A stretch of 64,000 bases of DNA from Pedococcus bigeumensis (GCF_006438965.1 NZ_RCZM01000009.1:25533-89532), one strand, 5' to 3'; positions 23,420-33,846 are shown, counted from the stretch's first letter. Numbers and translations: made by a program. Notes: generated by a model not told the origin, from the sequence alone.

Positions 23420-24678
23420 GCCACACCGATCCGGCTCGTGGTGCGGGACAGGACGCCCCAGACCGAGGGGAGGTCGTCACCGACGCCCACGACGGCGACG
23501 GTCCACCCGGCCCCGCGGAGCACCGGGACGCAGGCGAGCTCGTCGCTGGCGCCGGGCCGGTGCCGCCTGGTCGCCGTGAAGCCGTCGGGGTCCAGCACGA
23601 TAGCCAGCGCCGTCCCACCGGGCTGGCGCAACGAGGCGACCCGACGGGCCAGCTCCTCGTCGAGGTCGGTCACGACAGCGAGGATCAGGCCACCGGACGC
23701 CGTCACGGGGTGGGCGGACTGCAGCACGTCGCCGAACTGGTCGTCCGACCCCGTCTCGGCCATGGCCAGCACGTCCAGCAGGGGATCGACCTCCATGGCG
23801 CTCGCGGCCCGGCTGTCCTCGGCCGTCTCATCGCTGATGAGGTGCACGGCATACCCCTGGTCGAGGAGGTGCGCGGAGACGGAGGCGCACGCGGTCACCG
23901 CCCACTCGAAGGAGCCGGAGGTGCCCGAGCCGTGGTGACCACGGGCCCGGGAGTCGAGGACGATCGCGGCGCGACGGCGCGCGGGGCGGTCCTCCTGGCG
24001 GACCATCAGCTCGCCAGTCTTGGCGGTTGCCGGCCAGTGGATGCGACGCAGGTCGTCACCGTCACGGTAGGAGCGAATCGAGACGTCGTCCTCGCCGTGG
24101 AGGGCGACCATGTGCGGGATCGCGCCCTCGGCGCCGACGCCGCTCCCAGGTGGCTGGCCGCCGCCGAGCGGGATGATCTTGGGCAGCACGAGGATGTCGC
24201 TGGACCCGGAGATCGCGGCCACCCGGGTGCTCAGCCCGAACGGGTCCCTCAGCCGGACGCCGAGCGGGCCCAGCCGATGCCGCCCGCGGACGTGCGAGCG
24301 CACCGAGTAGTGCACCTCCTGGCGGTCACCACGGCGAAGCCTCGGCACGACGAACCGCGGCCGGTCACCGAGGGCGTAGTCGAGCTGCTCCTCGGCCATC
24401 AGCAACGGGCTGGCCGCGCCACCGGCGTTCTCGATGCCGAGTGTGACTAGCGACTGCTCGTCGACCTGGATCCGTCCCGGCAGGGCGGTGCGCTCGAGGG
24501 CGAACCGCAGGTCGTGGCGCCGCATGAGCAGCCCGCTCAGCAGCGGCAGCGCGACGAGCAGCACGCCGATGCGGGTGAGGTCGGTGAAGCCGAGCCCAAT
24601 TCCACACAGCACCAACGTGATTCCCGCAGCGACGAACGCCCGCCCGCGGGTGGTGAGCAGGTCGCGAAGTCGACGCAC
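23416..24678 (-). CDS. DUF58 domain-containing protein
   Basis: 420 residues from a GTG at 24678. Two N-terminal membrane segments (GRAFVAAGITLVLCGIGLGF; IGVLLVALPLLSGLLM) are followed by a beta-sandwich and the DUF58 signature around residue 215, SIRSYRDGDDLRRIHWPATA. After that comes a von-Willebrand-A-like region with AAIVLDSRA and GLILAVVTDLDEELARRVAS. Partner of MoxR ATPases; presumably membrane-bound with the vWA part in the cytosol. It starts 9 bp after moxR and overlaps the transglutaminase gene by ATGA. Confidence 0.9.
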   Translation of the reverse strand: MRRLRDLLTTRGRAFVAAGITLVLCGIGLGFTDLTRIGVLLVALPLLSGLLMRRHDLRFALERTALPGRIQVDEQSLVTLGIENAGGAASPLLMAEEQLDYALGDRPRFVVPRLRRGDRQEVHYSVRSHVRGRHRLGPLGVRLRDPFGLSTRVAAISGSSDILVLPKIIPLGGGQPPGSGVGAEGAIPHMVALHGEDDVSIRSYRDGDDLRRIHWPATAKTGELMVRQEDRPARRRAAIVLDSRARGHHGSGTSGSFEWAVTACASVSAHLLDQGYAVHLISDETAEDSRAASAMEVDPLLDVLAMAETGSDDQFGDVLQSAHPVTASGGLILAVVTDLDEELARRVASLRQPGGTALAIVLDPDGFTATRRHRPGASDELACVPVLRGAGWTVAVVGVGDDLPSVWGVLSRTTSRIGVA

Positions 24679-24687
24679 GCTGACGCC

Positions 24688-25764
24688 TCAGCGGCCGGAA
24701 GCCGGGACCGGCACCCGCCGCATGAGGTCCTGCAGCACCTCGCCGGTGCTGCGGCGGGCCAGCTGCGTCTCGCCGGTCGGGATGATGCGGTGCGCCAGGA
24801 CCGGCAGCACGATGGCCTGGACGTCGTCAGGCAGCACGTGGTCACGACCGTCGAGCGCCGCGTGGGCGCGGGAGGCACGAAGCATGTGCAGGCTGGCGCG
24901 CGGGGAGGCACCGAGCCGCAGCGCGGAGCTGGACCGGGTGGCTGCCGAGAGGTCGACGACGTACTGCTTGATGGCGTCGCTGGTGAAGACCGACCGGACC
25001 GCCCGCACCATGGCCGAGACCGTGGCGGCGTCGGTGACCGGGCTGAGCGTCTCCAGCGGCGAGACCTGTCCGTGGCTGTCCAGCATCGCCACCTCGGCGC
25101 GGGCCGACGGGTAGCCGAGGGAGATGCGCGCCATGAAGCGGTCGCGCTGGGCTTCGGGGAGGGGGTAGGTGCCCTCCATCTCGATGGGGTTCTGGGTGGC
25201 CATCACGATGAACGGCTTCGGGAGGTCGTAGGTCTGGCCGTCGACGGTGACCTGTCCCTCCTCCATCGACTCGAGCAGGGCCGACTGCGTCTTGGGTGAG
25301 GCGCGGTTGATCTCGTCGCCCACGACGACGTTGGCGAAGATCGCGCCGGGGCGGAACTCGAAGTCACGCACGTCCTGGTTGAACACGCTGACGCCGGTGA
25401 TGTCGCTCGGCAGCAGGTCGGGGGTGAACTGCACGCGGCGGACCGAGCAGTCGATCGACCGGGCGAGCGTCTTGGCCAGCATCGTCTTGCCGACGCCGGG
25501 GACGTCCTCGAGGAGCAGGTGTCCTTCGGCGAGCAGCACGGTGATGGCGGTGTGCACGACGTCCGGCTTGCCCTCGATCACCGAGTTGATGGCGCGGGCG
25601 AGCCGTCCGGCGACCTCGGTCACCTGGCCCAGGGAGGCGGGGGAGCCCGCGGGGAGGGAGAGCAGGGTCTCCGGGTTGGTCGTCCCCACAGGGGTGGGCC
25701 TTGCCTGCTTGATGGCGTCGTCCTCGTGCCTGCCTTGCACCGGCTGTCCTTCCGTCATCCCCAT
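24688..25764 (-). CDS. MoxR family AAA+ ATPase
   Basis: 358 residues. Walker A is HLLLEDVPGVGKTMLAKTLA (about residues 90-110), Walker B VVVGDEINRASPKTQSALLE, sensor 1 FIVMATQNP and the arginine region EAQRDRFMARI. MoxR ATPases act as chaperones that mature or remodel partner proteins, usually the DUF58/vWA protein encoded beside them. ATG 25764 (MGMTEGQPVQG) is preferred; the frame is open to 25812 and an extra 16 residues are possible. First gene of the operon, divergent from mraZ across about 385 bp. Confidence 0.93.
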   Translation of the reverse strand: MGMTEGQPVQGRHEDDAIKQARPTPVGTTNPETLLSLPAGSPASLGQVTEVAGRLARAINSVIEGKPDVVHTAITVLLAEGHLLLEDVPGVGKTMLAKTLARSIDCSVRRVQFTPDLLPSDITGVSVFNQDVRDFEFRPGAIFANVVVGDEINRASPKTQSALLESMEEGQVTVDGQTYDLPKPFIVMATQNPIEMEGTYPLPEAQRDRFMARISLGYPSARAEVAMLDSHGQVSPLETLSPVTDAATVSAMVRAVRSVFTSDAIKQYVVDLSAATRSSSALRLGASPRASLHMLRASRAHAALDGRDHVLPDDVQAIVLPVLAHRIIPTGETQLARRSTGEVLQDLMRRVPVPASGR

Positions 25765-26149
25765 GGCCGCCACGCTGCGCCCCCCGGGTGGTCGATCGAT
25801 CTTCCCCCACAACGCACCACCAAGACAGGGGGTATGCCGTCTCGTGACCTGACGACGGCCGTCACGGGGTCATTTCGCTCAGCGTCATTCGTTGCCGCGG
25901 CGGTTCCGGACCGGCTCTGGACGGGGTTTGGTGTCCAGCTCGGTCCCGACGGGCTGGTTCGCGACCCGCCGTGGCCCGGTGGTGGTCGACCGTCCACCAC
26001 TTTTCACCACCGGTTTGACCTGCACAAATAGCTTCTTTGAGGCGAGATTTATGGTGAAAGTGCAGTGATGACGGGTCGTGGTGGAGTAAAGTGGGGGAAA
26101 CCAGAGGGCCGTGGGGTCCTTGGACGGGTCGGCAGGGGAGGTGGGCACG
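25765..26149. promoter_or_regulatory. Divergent promoter region between moxR and mraZ, with MraZ-box-like repeats
   Basis: 385 bp without a gene. The middle (25990-26060) is unusually AT-rich for this genome and probably holds the promoters, but no clean -35/-10 pair was found. At 26071-26100 three 10-bp periodic units occur, CGGGTCGTG, GTGGAGTAAA and GTGGGGGAAA. MraZ is known to bind tandem TGGGN-type boxes with 10-bp period in its own promoter, so this is a likely autoregulatory operator. Confidence 0.55.
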
Positions 26150-26581
26150 ATGTTTCTCGGTACACACAGCCCCCGACTCGACGACAAGGGCCGCCTCTTC
26201 CTCCCCGCGAAGTTCCGCGAGCGGATGTCGGACGGCCTCGTCGTGACCCGTGGCCAGGAGCGCTGCCTCTACGTCTTCCCGATGGACGAGTTCCTCAAGG
26301 TGACCCAGCAGATGCAGGCCGCGCCGACGACGAGCAAGGCGGTCCGCGACTTCACCCGTGTCTTCCTGTCCGGCGCCTCGGACGAGGTGCCTGACAAGCA
26401 GGGCCGCGTCACGATCCCTGCCAACCTGCGCGCCTACGCGGGTCTGACCCGCGAGTGCACCGTCATCGGTGCCGGCGCCCGCGTCGAGGTCTGGGACACC
26501 GACGCGTGGACCGCCTACCTCGAGTCCACCGAGCAGGGCTTCTCCGACCAGTCCGAGGAGGTCATCCCCGGACTCCTCTGA
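26150..26581 (+). CDS. mraZ: Transcriptional regulator MraZ
   Basis: 143 residues, the usual family length. Two SpoVT/AbrB-like repeats are clear: [20 protein letters not shown] with FREEM-like KFRERM, and a second [20 protein letters not shown]. The DxKGR/DxQGR motifs mark the swapped-hairpin DNA-binding loops. ATG 26150 follows GGGGAGG; the frame open from 26111 lacks family similarity. First gene of the dcw cluster; binds its own promoter region as a ring-shaped oligomer and tunes the cluster. Confidence 0.95.
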   Translation: MFLGTHSPRLDDKGRLFLPAKFRERMSDGLVVTRGQERCLYVFPMDEFLKVTQQMQAAPTTSKAVRDFTRVFLSGASDEVPDKQGRVTIPANLRAYAGLTRECTVIGAGARVEVWDTDAWTAYLESTEQGFSDQSEEVIPGLL

Positions 26582-26789
26582 GCCAGTGCCCCTGGAGCCA
26601 GGTCTCCAGCCGCTTCGCATCCCGGGACGACTTCCCCCGCCCCGGGCCGCATCCCTTGAAGCGGATGGAGACCTGACCGCAGGGCCACCAGGACCTCAGC
26701 GCCACTCGACCGCACCGCACGAACCGCTCGACCAGCACCACCAGCTCGACCGCCACCGCAGCACCAGCACCGTCCCGCAGGAGATGTCG

Positions 26790-27782
26790 ATGAACGCACG
26801 AGGAATGGCCGCCGACCGGCACATTCCGGTGCTCCGCGACCGCATCGTCGACCTGCTGGCCCCGGCCCTGAGCGCGCCCGGCGCGGTCTACCTCGACGGC
26901 ACCCTCGGGATGGGTGGGCATGCCGAGGCGGTCCTCGAGCGCTGTCCCGCCGCGCACGTCGTGGGCATCGACCGCGACCAGGAGGCGCTCGCGCTCGCTG
27001 CCGAGCGCCTCGCTCCGTATGCCGCGCAGGTCACCTTCGTGCACGCCGTCTACGACGAGGTGCCGCAGGCCCTTGCCGAGGCGGGCGTCGACCATGTCGA
27101 CGCGGCGCTCTACGACCTGGGCGTGTCCTCGCTCCAGCTCGACGAGGCCGACCGCGGGTTCTCCTACAGCCAGGACGCCCCGCTCGACATGCGGATGGAC
27201 CAGTCCGCGGGCCTGACCGCCGCCGAGGTGCTGAACACCTACGAGGCGGCCGACCTCGAGGCGATCCTGCGCGAGTTCGGCGAGGAGCGCTTCGCCAAGA
27301 AGATCGCCGGCGCCATCGTCCGCGAACGCGACGACGAGCCGTTCACCACCTCGGGCCGCCTCGTCGAGCTGCTCAAGAAGGTCGTCCCGGCCACCTCGCA
27401 GAAGAGCGGCGGGCACCCGGGCAAGCGCACCTTCCAGGCCCTGCGCATCGAGGTCAACGCCGAGCTGTCGGTGTGGGCTGCGGCGCTGCCGCGCGTGGTC
27501 GACGCCCTCCCCGTGGGCGGACGGGTCGCCGTCCTGTCCTACCACTCGCTCGAGGACCGCATCACCAAGCAGGTGCTCTCGACGGGCGCCAAGGGCAGCA
27601 GCCCGCAAGGCCTGCCGGTCGAGCTGCCCGAGCACGCGGCATACCTGCGGCTGCTCACCCGGGGCGCCGAGGAGGCAAGCCCCGAGGAGCAGGCCACCAA
27701 CCCCAGATCTGCCTCGGTGCGCCTGCGCGCTGCCGAGCGCACCCGACTCACTGTCAGCACCACGAAGGGAACGCACCGATGA
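26790..27782 (+). CDS. rsmH: 16S rRNA (cytosine(1402)-N(4))-methyltransferase
   Basis: 330 residues. The SAM-binding motif I is [17 protein letters not shown], with the acidic ribose contact in [11 protein letters not shown]. The family segments [36 protein letters not shown] and the C-terminal [12 protein letters not shown] and [13 protein letters not shown] are all present. It methylates C1402 in the ribosomal P site. ATG 26790 is chosen since CAGGAG at 26777 is 7 bp ahead; ATG 26784 is possible. There is a 208-bp spacer after mraZ, and the stop overlaps ftsL (ATGA). Confidence 0.95.
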   Translation: MNARGMAADRHIPVLRDRIVDLLAPALSAPGAVYLDGTLGMGGHAEAVLERCPAAHVVGIDRDQEALALAAERLAPYAAQVTFVHAVYDEVPQALAEAGVDHVDAALYDLGVSSLQLDEADRGFSYSQDAPLDMRMDQSAGLTAAEVLNTYEAADLEAILREFGEERFAKKIAGAIVRERDDEPFTTSGRLVELLKKVVPATSQKSGGHPGKRTFQALRIEVNAELSVWAAALPRVVDALPVGGRVAVLSYHSLEDRITKQVLSTGAKGSSPQGLPVELPEHAAYLRLLTRGAEEASPEEQATNPRSASVRLRAAERTRLTVSTTKGTHR

Positions 27783-28450
27783 GCCAGCAGACTGCGACGG
27801 CGAGGGTCGCATCTCGGGCACCTGCCCGGAAGGTCTCGTCCCCGCAACCCCTGAGGGTGGTTCCTGCGGCCGTCGGACACCCGGGCAACGGTGTCTTCGC
27901 TGCCCTGTGCATGACCCTGCTGTGCGCCGGGCTGTTCGGGCTGCTCATGCTCAACACGGCCATGGCCGAGGGGTCCTTCACCCTGCACAACCTGCAGTCC
28001 ACGTCGGGCGAGCTCACCGACACCCAGGACGCCCTGACCCAGGCCATCGACGCCCAGCGCAGCCCGGCCAACCTCGCCGCGCGGGCGACCAAGCTCGGCA
28101 TGGTGCCCGCCGACTCCGCAGCGTTCCTGCGGCTGTCGGACGGCAAGGTGCTCGGCGTGGCGAAGCCGGCGAAGAAGGAGAGCGGCTTTACCGTGGTGAC
28201 GGCTCCACAGGTGCCTTCGGCGAAGACCGGTCCGGACAAGAAGGCCGACCCAGCGACGACCGTCACGAAGAAGGGGGATGTGACGACGACGACCGAGGTC
28301 GTCACCCAGCCCGACGGCTCGGTGGTGACCACCGTGACCAGCGTCAACGCCAAGACCAAGACCACGACCAGCACCACGACGACCAAGCCGCCGGCGAAGA
28401 AGCCGGCCACCAAGCCGACCACCCCGCAGATCGCCACGCCGACGCAGTAG
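27779..28450 (+). CDS. ftsL: Cell division protein FtsL-like
   Basis: 223 residues. A basic, Ser/Pro-rich cytosolic start of 37 residues, one membrane segment ([19 protein letters not shown], about 39-60), then a coiled-coil periplasmic part [20 protein letters not shown] and [20 protein letters not shown]. This is the layout of FtsL, which with FtsQ and DivIC-type proteins recruits and activates FtsW-FtsI. The last 90 residues are a low-complexity Thr/Lys/Pro tail ([20 protein letters not shown]) not found in model FtsL proteins. The position between rsmH and ftsI supports the call. Sequence alone is weakly conserved, as usual for FtsL. Confidence 0.82.
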   Translation: MSQQTATARVASRAPARKVSSPQPLRVVPAAVGHPGNGVFAALCMTLLCAGLFGLLMLNTAMAEGSFTLHNLQSTSGELTDTQDALTQAIDAQRSPANLAARATKLGMVPADSAAFLRLSDGKVLGVAKPAKKESGFTVVTAPQVPSAKTGPDKKADPATTVTKKGDVTTTTEVVTQPDGSVVTTVTSVNAKTKTTTSTTTTKPPAKKPATKPTTPQIATPTQ

Positions 28451-28499
28451 CCGGCGGGCGCACCGGGGACCGACAGCCGGCCGACCAGCCGCAGCACGT

Positions 28500-28590
28500 C
28501 CCAGCAGACCATCCCAGCAGACCATCCCAGCAGACCATCCCAGCAGACCATCCCAGCAGACCATCCCAGCAGACCATCCCAGCAGACCAG
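28500..28590 (+). repeat. 13-bp tandem repeat, seven copies, between ftsL and ftsI
   Basis: CCCAGCAGACCAT is repeated head to tail seven times (28500-28590), perfect except that the last copy ends in G. It fills most of the 154-bp ftsL-ftsI gap, which is otherwise unusual in this tightly packed cluster. The unit length is not a multiple of three. Probably a variable-number repeat. Confidence 0.95.
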
Positions 28591-28604
28591 GACCGAGGTA
28601 CCCA

Positions 28605-30788
28605 GTGACGCAGAGCCGAGGCAGCCGCCCCGGAACCCCGCGCCCGCCTGCGTCCTCGGATCCGCGTGCCGCCGCTGGTCGAGGGTCGGGCGCCGGCCCG
28701 AAGCGGCCCGGTGGGGCTCGCAACGGCACCGGTGCGCCGCACCCCAAGGCCGGGCAGCCGCACACCACCGGCTCGAGGGGCACGGCCAAGCCCGCGCCGA
28801 AGGCCACCTCGAAGACAACGTCCAGGACGGCCAGGCAGCCCACCTCGGCTCCGCGACAGGCGCCCGCCCCACGCGCCGCCAAGGCAGCCAAGTCCGCGGC
28901 TCGCCCGACGAGGCGGCCTCCCGCACCCCCCGGGCCGCCGCCTCCGCCCGGCCGCCGCAAGGTCACCCTGGGCAGCTCGAGCCCGCGGCGACGGATGCGC
29001 ACGATGACCATCGCGGTGCTCTTCATCTTCAGCGTGTTCGGTGCGCAGCTGTTGCGGTTGCAGGGTTTTGACGCCTCTGCCGTGTCCAAGGACGCCCAGA
29101 GCTCCAGGACCGCCACCATCGCGCTGCCCGCCATGCGCGGCTCCATCACCGACCGCAACGGCACGATCCTCGCGTCGAGCATCGAGCGCCGCACGGTGAC
29201 CGTCGACCAGACTGCGGTGCCGCAGTACGTCAAGACGGTCGACGGGGTGCGCAGCCGGGTCGGGGTGGCCGGAGCGGCCCAGGACCTCTCGCCGCTGCTC
29301 GGCATCCCGGTCGACACCCTCACGGCAGAGCTCACCGGCAAGGCCAAGTACCGCGTGCTGCAGAAGAACATCACCCCCCTCAACTGGCGCAAGATCTCCG
29401 CCCTCGGCATCAACGGCATCTACTCCGAGGCGACCTCCGACCGCGTCTATCCCACGACGACGGCCGCGTCGGCGCTGGTCGGGTTCGTCCAGTCGGACGG
29501 GACAGCCGGTGCCGGTCTCGAGGTCCTCATGGACAAGGTCCTCAAGGGCAAGTCCGGCAAGACGATCTTCGAGCAGTCGCAGGACGGCCGCCCGATCCCG
29601 AACGCGCGCCAGGAGACGATCACCCCCGTCCCGGGCCGCGAGGTCCAGCTCACGATCGACTCCGACCTGCAGTGGTTTGCCCAGAACGCGGTGGCCCAGA
29701 AGGTCATCGAGACCCAGGCGCTCTCGGGCACGGTCGTCGTGGAGAACGTCAAGACGGGGGAGCTGCTGGCTGTCGCGTCCTACCCGACCTTCAACCCCAC
29801 CCAGCCCGGCCAGTCCAGCGAGAACTGGACCAACAAGGCCTTCAGCGACGTCTACGAGCCCGGCTCCACGGGCAAGGTGATGACGGCCGCGGCCGCCCTC
29901 GAGGAGGGCGTCGTGACCCCCTCCGACGTGGTCGAGGTCCCCAACCGGATCCACCGCGCCGGCACGGAGTTCAAGGACAGCCACGACCACCCGACCGAGT
30001 ACCTCACCTTTGCCGGCGTCCTGGCCCAGTCCAGCAACATCGGCACCATCCTCGCCGGCGAGAAGGTCAAGCCGTCGACGATGTACAGCTACTTCACCAA
30101 GTTCGGCCTGGGCCAGACGTCGGGGATGGGCTTCCCCGGTGAGGGCCCGGGCCTGCTGACCAACGTCAAGGACTGGAACGGTTCGCAGCGCTACACGGTG
30201 CTGTTCGGCCAGGGGCTGTCGGTCAATGCCCTCCAAGCCGCTGGCGTCTTCCAGACCATCGCCAACAACGGCGTGCGGATCCCGCCACGGATCGTCGCCG
30301 CGACCGGCGACGGCAAGGGCGGCTTCACGCCGGCTGACAAGCCCGACCCGGTCAAGGTCGTCTCGCCCGACACCGCCAAGCAGGTCCGCGACATGCTCGA
30401 AGGTGTCGTCAGCAAGGAGGGCACCGCGCCGGAGGCCAAGATCCCCGGCTACCGCGTGGCCGGCAAGACGGGCACCGCAGACCGCTACGACGCACGCGTC
30501 GGCGGCTACTCCGGCAAGACGGCGAGCTTCATCGGCTTCGCCCCGGCAGACGACCCGGAGATCGTCGTCGCGGTCACGCTGCAGCGGCCGATCAAGGGCT
30601 ACTTCGGCGGGGTGGTCGCCGGCCCGGTCTTCCACGACGTCATGACCTACGCGCTGCAGGAGCTGCAGATCCCGCCGACCGGCACCAAGTCCCCGGTGAC
30701 CACGATCCGCCCGGAGAAGAACCCGCCGGCCAGCGACACGAGCGTCATCCGGGACCGCAGGTCGGGCGCATCCGGCGCCTCCCGCTGA
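28605..30788 (+). CDS. ftsI: Division-specific peptidoglycan transpeptidase FtsI/PBP3 (class B PBP)
   Basis: 727 residues from a GTG. The first 125 residues are a basic Pro/Ala/Lys/Arg-rich cytosolic tail, longer than in most FtsI proteins; the membrane anchor is IAVLFIFSVFGAQLLRLQGF (about 133-155). The pedestal domain begins with MRGSITDRNGTILASS. The transpeptidase motifs are S421 in EPGSTGKVM, SSN in LAQSSNIGTI and K621 in AGKTGTAD. No PASTA domains are seen at the end. It crosslinks septal peptidoglycan with FtsW. GTG 28605 follows GAGGTACCCA directly after the tandem repeat. Confidence 0.95.
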   Translation: MTQSRGSRPGTPRPPASSDPRAAAGRGSGAGPKRPGGARNGTGAPHPKAGQPHTTGSRGTAKPAPKATSKTTSRTARQPTSAPRQAPAPRAAKAAKSAARPTRRPPAPPGPPPPPGRRKVTLGSSSPRRRMRTMTIAVLFIFSVFGAQLLRLQGFDASAVSKDAQSSRTATIALPAMRGSITDRNGTILASSIERRTVTVDQTAVPQYVKTVDGVRSRVGVAGAAQDLSPLLGIPVDTLTAELTGKAKYRVLQKNITPLNWRKISALGINGIYSEATSDRVYPTTTAASALVGFVQSDGTAGAGLEVLMDKVLKGKSGKTIFEQSQDGRPIPNARQETITPVPGREVQLTIDSDLQWFAQNAVAQKVIETQALSGTVVVENVKTGELLAVASYPTFNPTQPGQSSENWTNKAFSDVYEPGSTGKVMTAAAALEEGVVTPSDVVEVPNRIHRAGTEFKDSHDHPTEYLTFAGVLAQSSNIGTILAGEKVKPSTMYSYFTKFGLGQTSGMGFPGEGPGLLTNVKDWNGSQRYTVLFGQGLSVNALQAAGVFQTIANNGVRIPPRIVAATGDGKGGFTPADKPDPVKVVSPDTAKQVRDMLEGVVSKEGTAPEAKIPGYRVAGKTGTADRYDARVGGYSGKTASFIGFAPADDPEIVVAVTLQRPIKGYFGGVVAGPVFHDVMTYALQELQIPPTGTKSPVTTIRPEKNPPASDTSVIRDRRSGASGASR

Positions 30789-30805
30789 CGGTAGGCTCGC
30801 TGTCC

Positions 30806-32401
30806 GTGCCTTCCCCCCGTCCGTCGTCCCCGCAGGCGACCTCGCTCACCGCCGTGGCCGACCTCGTCGGTGGCCTGCTGGTCGGTGCGGACCGCGAGGT
30901 CACAGGGGTCAGCCTGTCCTCCCAGGACGTCGTTCCGGGAGACCTCTACGCGGCGCTTCCCGGCGCCAACGCCCACGGCGCACGGTATGCCGCCGGGGCC
31001 CGCGAGGCGGGCGCGGTTGCCGTCCTCACGGACGCGGCCGGGGGCGAGGTCCTCGACGCCGACGGGGTGGACCTGCCACGCGTCGTCGTGGAGCACCCGC
31101 GCAGCCTGGTGGGTCTGGCTGCTGCACGGGTCTACGGGACCGTCGACCTCCCCATGCGCATGTACGGGGTGACGGGGACGAACGGGAAGACCACGACGGC
31201 ATACCTCATCAACTCGGCGCTCACGGCGCTCGGCCACACGACCGGGCTGATCGGCACGGTCGAGACCCGCATCGGTGCCGAGCGGGTGAAGAGCGTCCGC
31301 ACGACGCCGGAGGCGACGGTGGTCCACGCCCTGCTGGCGGTGATGACCGAGCGGGCCATCGACTCCTGCGTCATGGAGGTCTCCAGCCACGCCCTGGCCC
31401 AGCACCGCGTGGACGGGGTGGTCTACGACGTGGCGCTGTTCACCAACCTGTCGCAGGACCACCTCGACTTCCACCCCACGATGCGTGACTACTTCCTGGC
31501 CAAGGCGGCGCTGTTCACCCGCGAGCGCGCGCGTCGCGGGATCGTCTGTGTCGACGACGAGTGGGGTCGCGAACTGTCAACCCTGGCAACGATTCCCGTC
31601 ACCACGCTGACCTCGCTGGACGATGTCGACGCCGACTGGAGAGTGGTTGCGGGGGAGGACGACCCCGCGGAGTTCACCCTTTCCGACGGGGTGACGACGC
31701 TGCACCTGCGTTCGGCCCTGCCTGGCGACTTCAACCGGGTCAACACGGCGATGGCGGCACTTGCCCTGATGGCCGGCGGGGTGGACCCGCAGGACGCCGA
31801 GCGGGCGCTGCTGGTCGACCCGCACGTCCCCGGCCGGATGGAGCGGGTCGTGGTGGGTGACTACGAGAGCTTCCGTGAGCGCGACGCCGACACCCTGGCG
31901 GACCTCGGGCTGCCGATGGTCGTCGTCGACTACGCCCACACGCCCGACGCCGTCGCCGCGGCGCTCAAGGCGCTGCGTCCCGCGACGACCGGCACCCTGG
32001 TGGTCGTGCTCGGCGCCGGTGGGGACCGGGACCGCGGCAAGCGGGCTGCCATGGGAGGAGCCGCCGCGGAAGGAGCCGATGTCGTCGTCGTCACGGACGA
32101 CAACCCCCGGTCGGAGCCGCCGGAGGCCATCCGCGCCGCCATCCTCGAAGGTGCGCGGGCTGCCGGCACCTCCGCTCGGCTGCACGACGTGGCCGGGCGG
32201 GCCGCGGCCATCGCCGAGGCCATCCGAGCGGCCCACGCTGCGGGGCCGGGAAGCGTTGTCGCCGTCGTCGGCAAGGGGCACGAGACCGGGCAGGAGATCG
32301 CGGGCACGGTGCACCCGTTCGACGACCGAGCCGAGGCACGTCAGGCACTGGAGGTACTGGTCGCCGAGGCCGCGCGTGCGCAGGGGGGATTGCGACGATG
32401 A
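30806..32401 (+). CDS. murE: UDP-N-acetylmuramoyl-L-alanyl-D-glutamate--diaminopimelate ligase
   Basis: 531 residues from a GTG. The ATP loop is [20 protein letters not shown] (about 122-141); HALAQHRVDGV and NLSQDHLDFHPTMRDYF mark the central domain. The specificity loop DNPR in VVTDDNPRSE (about 430) indicates diaminopimelate as the third residue rather than lysine, so the organism should have DAP-type peptidoglycan. It is cytosolic and adds the third amino acid to the UDP-muramyl dipeptide. It lies 17 bp after ftsI and overlaps murF by four bases. Confidence 0.95.
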   Translation: MPSPRPSSPQATSLTAVADLVGGLLVGADREVTGVSLSSQDVVPGDLYAALPGANAHGARYAAGAREAGAVAVLTDAAGGEVLDADGVDLPRVVVEHPRSLVGLAAARVYGTVDLPMRMYGVTGTNGKTTTAYLINSALTALGHTTGLIGTVETRIGAERVKSVRTTPEATVVHALLAVMTERAIDSCVMEVSSHALAQHRVDGVVYDVALFTNLSQDHLDFHPTMRDYFLAKAALFTRERARRGIVCVDDEWGRELSTLATIPVTTLTSLDDVDADWRVVAGEDDPAEFTLSDGVTTLHLRSALPGDFNRVNTAMAALALMAGGVDPQDAERALLVDPHVPGRMERVVVGDYESFRERDADTLADLGLPMVVVDYAHTPDAVAAALKALRPATTGTLVVVLGAGGDRDRGKRAAMGGAAAEGADVVVVTDDNPRSEPPEAIRAAILEGARAAGTSARLHDVAGRAAAIAEAIRAAHAAGPGSVVAVVGKGHETGQEIAGTVHPFDDRAEARQALEVLVAEAARAQGGLRR

Positions 32402-33846
32402 TCCCGTTGTCGCTCAAGGACATTGCCGAGGTCACCGGCGGACGGCTGCACGGTGTTGACGAAGCTGCTGCCGCCGCGCTGGTCATCGACGGCCCCGTCG
32501 TCACGGACTCGCGCGAGGCAGGTCCGGGTGGGCTCTACATCGCCCGGGTCGGTGAACAGATGGACGGTCACCAGTTCGTCGCGTCCGCCGCCGCGCTCGG
32601 CGCCGTGGCCGCCATGACCACCCGCGAGGTTGACGACCTCCCGTGCGTGGTCGTCGAGGACATCCAGGGCGGCCTGGCCTCGTTGGCGCGAGCCGTCGTG
32701 GACCGGCACCCCGAGCTGACCGTCATCGGCATCACCGGGTCGTCCGGCAAGACGTCCACCAAGGACCTGCTCGCCAGCGTCCTGTCGAGCGCGGCGCCGA
32801 CCGTCGCACCCGTGGGATCGCTGAACTCCGAGGTCGGGGTGCCCCTGACCGTCTTCCGTGTCATGCCCCAGACGCGCTTCCTCATCGTCGAGATGGGGGC
32901 CCGCGGCGTCGGCCACATCGACTACCTCACCCGGATCGCCCCGCCCAGCATCGGCATCGAGCTCAATGTCGGCACTGCCCACGTGGGGGAGTTCGGTTCT
33001 CGCGAGGCGATCGCCGTCGCCAAGGCCGAGCTCGTCCAGGCGCTGCCGCCCACGGGCCTGGCCATCATCAACGCCGACGACGCGGTGGTGCGTGGCATGG
33101 CCGCGCTGACCACCGCGCGTGTCCAGCTCGTGGGGACCGGGAGCGAGGCATCGGTCCGCGCCACCGACATCACCCTGGACGAGCGGGGCCGGCCGTCCTT
33201 CCACGTGACCACGCCTGCGGGCGACGCGGAGGTCACCCTCCCGCTGCACGGCGAGCACCACGTCGGCAACGCCCTGGCCGTGGTGGCGGCGGCGCTGGAG
33301 TGCGGGGTGGCCCTGCCTGACGTCGTGGCTGCGCTGGCCACCGCCGTCCCGGCCTCACGCTGGCGGATGGAGGTCACCGAGCGTCCCGACGGGGTGACCG
33401 TCGTCAACGACGCCTACAACGCCAACCCCGACTCGATGCGCGCGGCCCTCAAGGCACTCGTGGCGATGGGTGGTGGCGGCGGCCGCGAGGATGTCGGATC
33501 GCAGCGACGCACCTGGGCGGTGCTGGGCTCGATGCTGGAGCTCGGCGAGGACTCGACCACCGAGCACGATGCCATCGGCCGACTCGCGGTGCGGCTCAAC
33601 ATCTCCCGGCTCGTCGTGGTGGGGGACACCGCCCGCCCGATGGCCAGCGGGGCACAGCACGAGGGGTCGTGGGGTGACGAGGCCGTGTGGGTGCCCGACG
33701 CCGACGCCGCCTACGATCTGCTCGCCGAAGAACTTCGGCCCGGAGACGTCGTGTTGTTCAAGTCCAGCCGTGATGCCGGACTACGGTGGCTCGGAGACAG
33801 ACTGGCCGGCAGGGGCGCAGCCAACAGCGAGGAGGGCACGACGTGA
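32398..33846 (+). CDS. murF: UDP-N-acetylmuramoyl-tripeptide--D-alanyl-D-alanine ligase
   Basis: 482 residues. ATP loop [20 protein letters not shown], followed by [32 protein letters not shown] and [20 protein letters not shown], all MurF hallmarks; the C-terminal ligase domain begins at [16 protein letters not shown]. It adds D-Ala-D-Ala to the tripeptide precursor in the cytosol. Overlaps murE (ATGA) and mraY (GTGA). Confidence 0.95.
   Translation: MIPLSLKDIAEVTGGRLHGVDEAAAAALVIDGPVVTDSREAGPGGLYIARVGEQMDGHQFVASAAALGAVAAMTTREVDDLPCVVVEDIQGGLASLARAVVDRHPELTVIGITGSSGKTSTKDLLASVLSSAAPTVAPVGSLNSEVGVPLTVFRVMPQTRFLIVEMGARGVGHIDYLTRIAPPSIGIELNVGTAHVGEFGSREAIAVAKAELVQALPPTGLAIINADDAVVRGMAALTTARVQLVGTGSEASVRATDITLDERGRPSFHVTTPAGDAEVTLPLHGEHHVGNALAVVAAALECGVALPDVVAALATAVPASRWRMEVTERPDGVTVVNDAYNANPDSMRAALKALVAMGGGGGREDVGSQRRTWAVLGSMLELGEDSTTEHDAIGRLAVRLNISRLVVVGDTARPMASGAQHEGSWGDEAVWVPDADAAYDLLAEELRPGDVVLFKSSRDAGLRWLGDRLAGRGAANSEEGTT

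Noticed and set aside
28500..28590. Tandem repeat as a CRISPR array
   Set aside because: The 13-bp units are contiguous with no spacers and no cas genes are nearby.
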